Origin: Celoporthe dispersa
Lineage: Eukaryota; Ascomycota; Sordariomycetes; Diaporthales; Cryphonectriaceae
Direction of reading: 5' to 3'
Length of the DNA stretch: 64,000 nucleotides
Assembly (NCBI GenBank): GCA_016584495.1
Contig: WAID01000003.1
Span: forward strand, 2,976,001-3,040,000
Below the pieces are notes generated by a model. The model saw only the letters and a list, made by a program, of their open reading frames with translations. It was not told the origin of the DNA and did not search any database. Within the stretch, counting starts at the first letter, position 1. Each line of letters starts with the position of its first letter. The position numbers and the translations under genes were made by a program. Below are positions 12,093 through 21,834 of this stretch, in pieces.

Positions 12093-14595
12093 ATGTTCTA
12101 CTCGCACGAGAGTAGGTTGCAGCACTCGCCCCCTTGGTACAGGAGACTAGTACATCACTGACATAATCTTCAGTCCTCGGAAACCCCCAGCACGGCGTTG
12201 CCACGGTGTGGTTCGTTCCCCGGAGATGTTAAGATGCTACCTTATGTCGCCGCTGGTCAATGGCTGATTATATCTCTATGATCACAGGCTCGTCGCCAAT
12301 TCCACCAACAACGGCAACGGCCGACAGCTGAATCGCAAGACCATCGAGAAGGTCGACGTCCCTCAGGCCTGCGACACCATAGAGAAGCCCCCTGGTGCGC
12401 CTATCGCACTGCGTCTACAAGGAAACCTCCTGTATGGAGTGTCCGGCGTCTATCAAAAGCACAGCCAGTACCTGCTCAAGGATACCGAGAAGGTGTGCGC
12501 CCAAATTCGGACGAGCCTGCGCGAGAGCCAAAAATACTCTCAGAATGCGATCGATCCCAAGGCTGGGAAGGCCAAGTAAGTGCAAGCAGAGAGGCAGAGG
12601 GTGCCTAGTTGGTACGGCAGCCCCCTGATTGGACAAGATGCTAACCCTGAGAGCAGGCGCCATCAATTGATGCTCGGGGACGACCCTGACTTCGTCCCAG
12701 ACCCGTCCCTGCCTGCTTTGGAGTTCGACGAGAATGGTGACCTAATCATTCCTGGCCTGCAAACCGGTCTGCGGTCCAAGTACTTTTCCCAAGACTCCCA
12801 GATTTCGCCTGCCGACCAGAGCAGCGGCGGTTCTGCAGCCAATACTCCCTTCATCAACCTGAACATCCGCCGCACGCCGAGCCAGAGAAGCATCAGCCTC
12901 GCCTCGCCTGTCGGCAAAGGAAAGCAGGCTCTACGAGACGATCGGCCCTTCCCTGGTGACTTCGACCTCGTGGAGGAGGACATAGACCCCAACTACTTTC
13001 CCATCCGCATTGACTCAGAGGGCAACATTATCGAGGAGCCTGAGCCTGAGCTACCTGCCTACCCCTCAGACGTCGAAAGGTACTCCCCACCCATCGGGCT
13101 TCGTGAGTACGTCAGAGAGCGTGCAGCGGCAGTGCGTGCAGCGGCAGCGCGTGCAAGACAACAAGCGCGTGCAGACGACGCGTATTACGTGTTCGGCAGC
13201 GACCAAGAGGGTATTCCCATCATGGACGGAGCCACACAGAACACCGCCGCCAAGGACACCGTACCTCCCGGCCCTTCCCCATACGATGAGCCCGTGACCT
13301 CCGAGTCTGCCCATGCCGCGCAGCCACAGGAGAAGAAACGCAACCCCCGCAAGCCCAAGGTCATCATTGCAGATGTTGAGACCCAGATCAGCCACGCCGA
13401 GCTCAAGAGCTGGTCTGATAACTATGTCAGCCGGATGAAGGAGGGCCGTGCCCAACAAGCCAAGGCTAAAGCCCGGAAGGGCAAGAAGGGCAAGAAAGGC
13501 GCTACTTCCCAGGCCAACAACACGATGTTTGATGCTGGCATCGGAGGCGTCGGCAACATTAACAGCCGCATTGGTGGAGGTTACGAGCTCGCCGAGTTCT
13601 TCTCTGGCGACAGGCTCAAGGAGCTCGTCCTCGGTGACACTCTGGACTCGATCAAGGAGGGTGTCGAGAAGGAGGGACAAGGTGGACGCCAGCGCCGTAC
13701 CGCCTCTCTCGCGTTCACTTCAGATGAGGACGACAAGAAGGGAAGGAACCGCCGTGTTCGGCCTCGTTCTGGTGACCAAGACCAGGATCAAGACCAGCAC
13801 CATCGCCGCGGTCAACAAGAGATCGCTGACCCATATGCCATGCCCATCATCGACGAGGGCCCTGAGGTGGGTCGAAAGCATCTTGGCTCAGCGCTGTCCG
13901 ACAAACGCCTCTCTGTCAACGTCCCTTGGAACCGTCCTTCTGTCGCCGGCCCCGCCTCTGCTCGTGACGGCAAGAACGTCGAAGTCGGCAGCCAGCTTGT
14001 CGACAACAGCCCGCTTGTTGGCCCAGGCGGCCTCAACTGGCAGTCGAACATCCAATTCAGCGATGCCGCCATGCCTGTCTTCGGATCAGGCCGTCTCGTA
14101 CCGTCCCAGCCGGTCGACACATTCGACCCTTCTTCATACAACGAGTTCGGACTCGCGGCTGGTGTGTCTCCTCAGGAGACCAGCACCAGCCAGTCGATGC
14201 CAACAGAGCTCGACGAAGAGTCTCTGAACTTTCTCGCTTACGTGAAGCGCATTGCCGCTGACCGTGGCCTGGAGGACGATGAGAACCAGCGCTGGATCGA
14301 ATTCGATGACCTGATGGAGGCGCAGGACCAGACAAAGGCTGTGGCTTCGCAGGCCTTCTTCCACGTTCTCAAGTTGGGTGGAAAGGGCGACATCCAGGTC
14401 AAGCAGGAGCACTCGATCATTCACATCGGGGTGAAGTACCATGCCCGAGAGGTGCAAAACGACAGTGACAACGAGACCGACACGCAGGGCCATGCCGATG
14501 TCGAGGGCCGCGTCCAAGAGGTTCAGAACGATAACGAGACCGAGGGCGGAGAGATGCAGGGACTTGTGTTCCACGGTGAGGGAGATGAGGAGTAA
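12093..14595 (+). CDS. rec8: Rec8-type meiotic cohesin kleisin
   Basis: Kleisin subunit that closes the Smc1-Smc3 ring and holds sister chromatids together in meiosis; cut by separase. Exons are 12093-12111, 12174-12210, 12288-12575 and 12657-14595 (760 aa), with all phases matching. The spliced N-terminus reads MFYSHEILGNPQHGVATVWL, the Rec8 form of the Rad21_Rec8_N domain; mitotic Rad21 instead starts close to MFYSE. This continues through VDVPQACDTI and IALRLQGNLLYGVSGVY, the Smc3-binding part. Residues about 120-680 are acidic, charged and probably disordered, including an Ala/Arg repeat coded at 13120-13180. The C-terminal winged helix that binds Smc1 is FFHVLKLGGKGDIQVKQE, coded near 14360-14410. 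The tail after it is long and acidic. The first two exons are only 19 and 37 nt, so automatic models may start at the wrong ATG. Ends 680 bp from the convergent Rab escort gene. Confidence 0.92.
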
Positions 14596-15276
14596 ACCTT
14601 CCCGAACATCGATGTGTCGGCCACGAACATGCAAGCGCTGTGACTCGAACCTCGAACGCCAGCCAACCTTTATCTCCGACATTCGGTGAATCCTAGCATC
14701 GTCAGCATATTCGCCCCATCATGGACAAGCAGCACTGACTATGGGGTGGGTTGACTTGGGAACCTTGGAATCTGTTTGTGTTTTTCCCTTGCTTTTCTGT
14801 CCTTATTGTCTTTCTTACAATTTTCTTTTCTGTTCTGCGGACATCTCGGACAGACAGGACGGATCTCTTCGTCTTTCAATGTGCGTTTTGTCTTTGAATG
14901 GAATGGCAATTTTGGGAGACATACCTGGCCACATCTACTCCTCATGCATGGTTATCGAGCGCAGAGGAGGTGGGACAATCGGCCAGATACCTTCGGAAGG
15001 TGTTTGTTCTCGGTGGCAATTTTGTAAGGACATCGCTCTAGCTCAGTGTCCAGCGGGCAATATCGGTATCAAAGCCATACTGGGGGGGAGATACGAATCA
15101 CAAAAGGAAAACCCAAAAAAGAAGTGGCGGAGGAACAACTTTGGAGGAGGCGGGAGAAGTGAGATTGACAACCAGACGCATCAAAATTAGCCAGTAAATT
15201 CTAACGACTCATTACATTTCATGCACTCATGCCATCGTGAACAGCTTTACAACTGTGATGAGACTGTATCTTACTG
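14596..15276. other. Convergent 3' spacer
   Basis: Separates the ends of rec8 and the Rab escort protein gene. T-rich then A-rich tracts fit 3' UTRs on opposite strands. No gene is seen. Confidence 0.55.
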
Positions 15277-17111
15277 TCACTCGTAGTCGTCCTCGTCACC
15301 AACTCCCTCACGGTCGGCAAAGACCATGTAGTGCACGCCGTCGTCCTCTGCTGCCTCACCCATGACTCTCCTCCAGACCTGCTGGACGGGCCCAAGGGTG
15401 CTATCATCGAAAGTCAGGGAGGCGGATGTCATGGGAAAGCCGAGCACTCGGCCATCACCCGTGACTGTGCCGTTGGTGCTGGACTTTTGCTCGTAGTAAA
15501 GCTGATACAGAGACTGAGGCGCCGTCCCGTGCTCAGGAGCCAAAGCAGACAGAAGGGAGGTGATTGTATTTTCAAGGAGGGACTTGGACTCTGCTGTGTG
15601 GATGGTGCTCAGGTAGAGCGCGCCTAAAAGGCTGGTGTTAGCAACAGCAGCGATGTGGGTTTTGGGGGTACATGTAGCAGGGGAAGATCAGGGGTTGTTG
15701 AGTTGTCAGATTCTATGTTTGACGTCAAAGCCGAAGCTCAGGCAATGTAGATAAGGTTGTTTGAATGGTTTTTCATCATGCAACTTGAGAAAAGAGAGTG
15801 TGAATGAATGAGGGGGGGGGGGGGGACTGAGCGTACATTGTCCAGCAGGGCATTCGCCCGTGTCGCTTGAGTGGGCGATGGCGTATACCGGGTAGGAAGA
15901 TCCGGCTGCGCCATCGGTTTTCACGGACCCAGGAGGGAGTGCGATGACAGCCACGGCGGGACTGGGGAGCACCCTCCATCGTTGTCTCGAACAGAGCCCC
16001 AAGGGGGGAGTCAACGACAGCCACTATCCTGCTCATCTTGGTAGATGTCTCGACAGAGGCCTCTTCAGGTCCTCGGACAAGCAGCTTGGTCTTGACGACC
16101 GTGCCGTCTGTGAGTTCCAGCTCTGCGAGCTCCTCCCCTGTACCCTCGCCCCTCAAGGTCTTGAGGCCCGTACCAAGCATGTAGACTCCGCCACCGACCG
16201 CACCAGCCCGACAGCCGACCTGTGCAATCTCGGAGCCGCCACCCCACTTGGGATACACGGCGGCGAAACCAGGCCCGAATTTACCCGTGGACGTCAGGTG
16301 CCGGTGTATCGTCTGCAGCCCATCCTTGGTGCTGATCCGCCCGTCGAGCGACAGCGTCAGGGTTGTGATGTACGTCTTCAGCTCTTGGTCTAGGCTCATC
16401 CTGTCGCCCAGGAACTCGGCCAGGGGTCTATCCGCGTACTCCTCCCACTGTGGGAGCGCAGGCTCGTCCTGGTGGGACAGGACCAGCTTGAGGAATTTCA
16501 TCAGCTGCCGCTTGGAGCGGGCGGAGAGGTCTGTAGAGGAGAAGACGTCCTCGCGGGTGGAGGGGATGCGGGTGAGGATCGGTCTCGGGGAGGACGGCCT
16601 GAAGACAAAGAAGGAGCCGACGGCGAGGAACTCTAGCTGTCGGAAGGCGCGGGAGGAGACGAGCTGGGACAGGAGCTCGGAGTTGGCATGGATGATCTGT
16701 GGGGAGAGGGAGAGGGCGTAACCTCGTGGGCTCGAGAGGCCGGCCCCGGCTCCAGCTGCTGACGATGGTGGTCGCGTTACGGCGGCACCCGTGAAGACGG
16801 CGGACGAGTCTGACGGTGCGCTGGCTGTCGCCGACGCCCAGTCGTCAGCCTCCTGCAGGCTGAAGGCAGCCTCTGCGCCACCGTAGTACTCATTGGGGTC
16901 TATGTGCAGGATCTTCTTGTCGGAACGGGAGAGGGCTCTTCATGAAGGTGAGGGACTGGGTTAGTTAGATTGGCTTCTGGATATTGAATTCTCTTTTTCT
17001 TCTTGGATCTTTGGGAAGAGGGGAGAGAACTACTGACAATGCCAGGAGAGCCTCCTGCAGACCTGTGCCGCATATGACTGCGTCCCAGGTGGTGTCACTT
17101 AGAGACTCCAT
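15277..17111 (-). CDS. mrs6: Rab escort protein (Mrs6/REP, GDI superfamily), frameshifted
   Basis: Presents newly made Rab GTPases to geranylgeranyl transferase II and delivers them to membranes; essential in yeast. Exons are 17111-17038, 16937-15837 and 15623-15277. Introns are 100 and 213 nt, the second containing a run of 14 G (15812-15825). The start MESLSDTTWDAVICGTGLQE has the GxGxxx dinucleotide-fold motif of the GDI/REP superfamily, followed by KKILHIDPNEYYGG, the family signature. Later blocks SRAFRQLEFLAVG, LPQWEEYADRPLAEFLGDRM and VYPKWGGGSEIAQ fit conserved GDI/REP regions. The frame breaks at minus-strand CCCC (plus 15964-15967): dropping one C joins FETTMEGAP to SPAVAVIALPPGS. 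With that, 506 aa result. The C-terminus is acidic (VGDEDDYE). Divergent from the hydrolase gene at 17888. Confidence 0.9.
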
Positions 17112-17887
17112 GTTGTGAGGGCAGCTCCTCGACGGAGAGGGGGGTTTTTTTTTTTGATATCTTTTTTCTTTTTTGGTGGTGTTGAGGGAAGATGTTGGAG
17201 AAGAGGGAGGCTCTGCAAATTTGACAGCAAGAGGATGCCTGCTTAGTGGCTCGAGCTCCCACCCCCGACCCCACTCAGCCCAACCGTCGACCAGTACCTC
17301 GATTGAATTTTTTCTTTTCTTTCTCTTCGTCTCTTTCTCTTCTTTTTCTTTTAACAACCAACCCGCTCAACCAGGTACAGTTGCCTTTTTGCCTACATAG
17401 ACAACAACATTCTGAACGGAGTTTCCTTTCACTAGGCAGCTTCATGTTGAGCGGTAGATTGAAATTATCCTCTTGTATCTACTGCTCTTGAATCATCAAC
17501 GTGTTAGAGCGGTTCGAACGGTCGAGACATTTTTTTTTTCTTTCCTTCTTTTTATATCCATCGCAGCGCAGCAGTAAAACCCGCGAGAGCGTTCACCCGA
17601 GGTTCTCTGCACTCTGTTGCTGAGCCGCGGGCCGATGTTCACCGATGATTACCATAAAAACCTCCATGCGCGTAGTCGGCAATAATAGGCTGTTGTCAGT
17701 CCTTATATACCTCGTGCCTTTCTTTACCCGTTCTGAGCATCTTGTCTTGAGTTTTTCTCCTCTCCGAGTGGTGTAGTTCTGGCCTGACAGGGCACTTGGA
17801 GGGTTGGCTGTTCAGTGCGATGCCGAGAAAGTCAGTCAGGGCCAAAGCTTCTGGGACGTAATCACCTGCATACATGACCCTCGAAAC
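17112..17887. promoter_or_regulatory. Divergent promoter region
   Basis: 776 bp shared by the Rab escort gene (leftward) and the hydrolase gene (rightward). Long C/T tracts lie at 17280-17360 and 17520-17555, and TATATA is at 17704-17709, 179 nt before the hydrolase ATG. Confidence 0.5.
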
Positions 17888-19132
17888 ATGGAAGCCCTCG
17901 CGTCAAAACCCATCCTCACAACGAGCCTGGCATGTGTAGCCGCCGCCGCCCTGCTCATCCGGCCCCTCCTCTTCTGCCGTGCCCCTCTGGCCAGGTCTCG
18001 AGTCATCCCCTCGCCCCGACAAACCCTCCTCCCAGCCCTCTCCCCCTCTCAGCTCGCCTCTCTCCCGTACCCGCCCACCGCCCTCCCTGGAGGCCGCGCC
18101 GTCGGGACCCCCTACGGCACGACCCACGTCTTCGAGTTCGGGCCCCTCCAGGGCGAGCGCGTGCTGCTGCTGGCGGGCATCTCGACGCCCTGCGTCGCCC
18201 TGTCCAACCTCGCGAGGCGCCTCGCTGCTAAGGGTTGCCGCGTGATGCTGTTCGACTACTTTGGGCGCGGGTGGAGCGACACGCCTGACCCGGCGGAGGT
18301 CGACCACGACGAGAGGCTGTACGCCAGCCAGGTGCTGTGCGTGCTCGCCAGCTCCGAGGTGGGCTGGCTCGGGAGCGCCGACAGGGGCGCTGGGTTTCAC
18401 CTCATCGGGTACTCGTTCGGCGGTGGTCTTGCGGCTGAGTTTGCGAGCTGGTTCGCGCACGCCGTGCGGTCGGTGACGCTGATTGCGCCGGGCGGGCTGA
18501 TGAGGGCGGGCGGGAACAGCTGGTGGACGAGGCTGTTGTACTCTAGGGGTTGGCTGCCGGAGTGGGTGCTGAGGTACTTTGTTAGGAGACGGTTTGAGCC
18601 TGCCAGTGTCGCACACCGGATCCAGAGCAGCGACGAGGACGCGCTGGCCGAGGAGGCTGGGGTGGAGAAGGAGGAGGAGGAGGAGGAGGAGGAGGAGGAA
18701 AGGCCTGGCCATTTCGATCACGCCCCGCTCATGTTCAGCCGTCCGGGTGTCACGGTGGCGTCGGTCGTGGCGTGGCAGCTGCGCCATCACGTGGGCTTCA
18801 TACCGGCCGTGATGAGCTCGTTTCGCTATGGGCCTGTCTACGAGCGGTACGAGGAGTGGGCGCGGCTGGGGACACGGCTCGCGGAGAGACGGGAGGACAG
18901 CAGCCTGCCTGGTCTCTTTGGCGGCAAGGTGCTTCTGGTCCTGGGCTCGTCGGACCCGATCGTCAAGGAAGAGCAGATTGTGCCGGATGTGAGGAAGATC
19001 TTGGGAGGCGACGATGCTGTGGAGGTGCTCGTGCTGGATGGTGGCCATGATGTGGCCTTTGCGAAGGGGCCAGAGATCGCAGATGCTGCTGTCAGGTTTT
19101 GGACAGAAAACCAGCGAGCGGTCTCGGGCTGA
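17888..19132 (+). CDS. Alpha/beta hydrolase, membrane-anchored
   Basis: Serine hydrolase of the alpha/beta fold, 414 aa, single exon. The catalytic triad can be read directly: nucleophile elbow GYSFGG (Ser176), acid LGSSDPIV (Asp356) and LDGGHDVAF (His387). Upstream landmarks of the fold are VLLLAGIST (oxyanion region) and VMLFDYFGRGWSDTP. A hydrophobic segment at residues 8-28 (LACVAAAALLIRPLLF) looks like an N-terminal membrane anchor. An acidic run of about ten Glu is coded by GAG/GAA repeats at 18668-18700 in the lid region. The upstream reading frame is open but has no ATG, so 17888 is the chosen start. Substrate unknown; related fungal proteins are annotated as lipases or esterases. The stop is 203 bp from that of rrp43 (convergent). 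Confidence 0.85.
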   Translation: MEALASKPILTTSLACVAAAALLIRPLLFCRAPLARSRVIPSPRQTLLPALSPSQLASLPYPPTALPGGRAVGTPYGTTHVFEFGPLQGERVLLLAGISTPCVALSNLARRLAAKGCRVMLFDYFGRGWSDTPDPAEVDHDERLYASQVLCVLASSEVGWLGSADRGAGFHLIGYSFGGGLAAEFASWFAHAVRSVTLIAPGGLMRAGGNSWWTRLLYSRGWLPEWVLRYFVRRRFEPASVAHRIQSSDEDALAEEAGVEKEEEEEEEEEERPGHFDHAPLMFSRPGVTVASVVAWQLRHHVGFIPAVMSSFRYGPVYERYEEWARLGTRLAERREDSSLPGLFGGKVLLVLGSSDPIVKEEQIVPDVRKILGGDDAVEVLVLDGGHDVAFAKGPEIADAAVRFWTENQRAVSG

Positions 19133-19335
19133 CTAGATCAAGGCACAAGAGGATAGAATATAGATGGACATGTACATCGACGCAATGTAACATCTAGAGA
19201 GACTTATTGTATGCACGAGTTGGTGTGTTGTCTTTTTTTTTTTTTTTTTTTCTATCTTTCCTCTTTTTTTCGAGTTAGGGTATCATTCGCCGCCTATGGG
19301 CCCAGGACCAGCGTGGTTCCCTCCCGGGGGTTTGC

Positions 19336-20383
19336 TCACTGGGAGAGCTCCTTGGAGAGCTCATCCCACCTGTGCTCTGCTATGCCGACCATCTCCCGTA
19401 TCTCCTTGGGGCCCAGCAACCTCCCTCCGACCTTGGAGATCCCTCGCATCCTCGTCTCACCACCCGTCCGGTCCACCACAAGCGTGACGCTCTCGTCACA
19501 CAGCTTCTCCTCCTCCCGGTCCGGATCGACCAGCATCCACGACTTTGGCTCACCCTGGCCGACATCCTGCTCCCTGTCCGTCAGGACGGCGGCTGTACAG
19601 GCCACAGGCAGGCCCGAGGTCCCCAGCGGCCTCGTCTCCTTCCTCGAGCACAGCACCATCTCGCGGTCGGCATCCCACCACGCTCTGGGCAGCTTCGTAT
19701 CCCTCAGCGCCGCCAGTATAGCCGCCCATGCCGCGTCGAAAGGGTTGCCGTCGAACGAGACGAACAGCACGTCGATGTACAGTGTCCAGTAGGCCTTGAG
19801 CTCGCGCTCCCCGGCCTCCACCTCGTCCCCCTCGTCTCCCGCCGTCTCCTCCCCGCCGCCGGCGCAGGCGGGTTGTACCATATCCTCAGGTCCTCCGCGT
19901 CCAGCACCTCGGCGTTGTGGAGCAGGCTGTACACCCGCGTGCTTAGCGTCTGCGCGAGCGAGCTGGGCGGCGCTCCCGGCAGGAACTGCGGCGCGCAGCC
20001 CGTCGCGAGCTCGATGTTCGGTACGAGGAGGTCGTAGTCCCGCATCTCCCTGGCTCCCTCCTCCCTCAGCTCGCCGGCCGTCATCCCCTCCCGCTCGACC
20101 CTGCCCCTGGGCGCCCGCCACTGGGGAATGTGCGTCGTCGGCAGGATCTCCCCGCGCACGCCGCAGATGACACTCGTGTCGCCAACGCGCACCATCGCGC
20201 TGCCGTGCGCGTGCGAGAGGGACGAGGTGTTGACGCTCAGGCCTCGCGGCTCGTGTGGCCGGCGGCTGTTGGCGCGGGATGGTGGGGTGGCATCTGCGTC
20301 GGGGCGCTGGAGGTTGGCGAGGAGGAAGGGGTGGGGGAGAGCTTGGCGAAGGTCGGCGGGGTGAAGGCTGTCGCGGTGGCCAT
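19336..20383 (-). CDS. rrp43: Exosome subunit Rrp43 (RNase PH family), two frame breaks
   Basis: Ring subunit of the nuclear/cytoplasmic RNA exosome, which degrades and processes RNA 3' to 5'; the RNase PH-like subunits are catalytically inactive in fungi. The start reads MATATAFTPPTFAKLSP, then the frame changes to HPFLLANLQRPDADA at plus-strand GGGGG 20333-20337 (one base short). The core HAHGSAMVRVGDTSVICGVR and LLVPNIELATGCAPQF fit Rrp43/OIP2. A second break near CCCC 19851-19854 (one base short) leads into a Glu/Asp-rich insert and then AYWTLYIDVLFVSFDGNPFD, with the C-terminal RNase PH half including LPRAWWDADRE. With two added bases the length is exactly 350 codons, 349 aa. Intronless. 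An essential gene in yeast, so both breaks are probably assembly errors. The site of the second is less certain. Confidence 0.88.
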
Positions 20384-21327
20384 TGTCTGGGTGTTTTTTT
20401 TTTCTTTCTTTCCTTTTCTTCTGGATTGTTCTTGGGAAGGAACAGGAAAGGGTCCGCTGGAGGGGGAGGGGCAGGCCCTGGTGTCGTCGATCAGGGTTGT
20501 GGTGCGTTGTAGAGGGTGGGTCAGGCGGTCGATTTGGTCTCGAGTTGTCGTGAGATCTCGATGGTGGGTAGCGATCGATGTGCACGCTGCGCTCTTGTGT
20601 GATGGCAGCGCGTCTGCTGGGAGAGGCTCTGAGATTTTTCCGTCTTCAGCCTTGGTGGGGGTTGATCCAATCAGGCTTTGGCGGGTATGCAGGCCCTGAA
20701 GCTACCCCGCCATGGCCACTGAAGCTCGGCGTTCCTAGGCCTCGGACCAGCCCCTGTGACGTCTACAATTGGGAAAGGCGCCTCTGGAAGGCCGTTGAGG
20801 CTCAAAAATTAAAGAAAAGTTAAGGTCTGCGTCCTTGAAGCCAGCACCGAGCGAGACCTCACTCCTCAAGCTGTTTTCTATACCTTGACCAGTATTAACT
20901 CTTGAAGTACTACATAATGAGTTGATCAGTTCCGTACACGGACCTGTCTGTCTGCCAGTCTGCTGGAGGCCAGCGGACATTTTGCCCCGGCCAGTTCGGT
21001 TCGCCTCTCGTATGACGTAGATCTCCATAAGGCCTGAGATCCAGCACAATGTGTAGTAATCTATCCTGACCTCAGACCTGATAGCAATGATTTGCAAATG
21101 ACGAAAGCCTACTACAGTATGAGAGCTTTAAAAGTTGTTCTTCAGATATATGGGCCCATGACGTACACAAGAGAATGTAGATGGATATATCAATACACAA
21201 AGCGAGACGCTTCTGTCTGTCTACTTGCTCTGTTTTCCCCCATCCGTCTTGACATTTTTTAGACCACTAAAGACAACCATTTGACTCCTACCTACATCAT
21301 CTGTCCTACATCACAAAATCTTCAAAA
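20384..21327. other. Divergent intergenic region
   Basis: Holds the rrp43 promoter (leftward; T run at 20394-20403) and the promoter and leader of the small hydrophilic protein gene. Nothing else is seen. Confidence 0.5.
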
Positions 21328-21834
21328 ATGCACGGCACCTCCTCAGTCGGGAACTCTGCGGTCTACGAGGCTGGCGATCAGCGCAACCTCAAGAAATCCG
21401 AGATCCCAGCCCCGGAGCGTTACGAAGAGGGCAAGGTGAACTCGCACATCACTACAGACTCTAGTATGACAGCTCTCTTCAAGATACAGCCAACCTCAGA
21501 AAGAGGAGGAGACCGAGGGAAGAAGTGAGGCGCTGACAATATACCACAGAGGACCAGCGATCCATCGCCAACCGTCTGGCTGCTGAGGAGAAGAAGGGCG
21601 AGCCGGAAGATGACAGGGAGACTGCTCTGTCCAAGAAGGATGCCACCCTGCCAGTATGCCCACGTCTAAGCCCAACCTACCGGCAGGCCTCGTATACTGA
21701 CAAAAGAATAATAGGCCAAGATGCATGGCAACGAGCCATCCAGGGGCGCCAAGATCGACGAGGAGCTGAGGGAGGAGGAGGAGGCCATCCTGAAGAAGAA
21801 GGGTGGTAACAACATGCCCGGCAAGAAGATGTAA
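21328..21834 (+). CDS. Small hydrophilic protein, three exons
   Basis: A 119-aa protein from exons 21328-21463, 21550-21653 and 21715-21834. Introns of 86 and 61 nt have GTATGA..ACAG and GTATGC..ATAG ends, and phases match. There is no signal peptide or membrane segment. The chain is rich in Glu, Lys, Asp and Gly: it starts MHGTSSVGNSAVYEAGDQRN, has a basic-acidic middle (RLAAEEKKGEPEDDRETALS) and ends with HGNEPSRGAKIDEELREEEE and KKKGGNNMPGKKM. The composition is that of intrinsically disordered, hydrophilin-like proteins. I recall similar small proteins in other Sordariomycetes, but no named domain. Clean splicing and retained frame across three exons support a real gene. Function unknown. 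Confidence 0.75.

Noticed and set aside
15955..15975. Micro-intron in the Rab escort gene
   Set aside because: The GTGCTCCCCAG at the break is 11 nt; no spliceosomal intron is that short. Dropping one C restores the family sequence.
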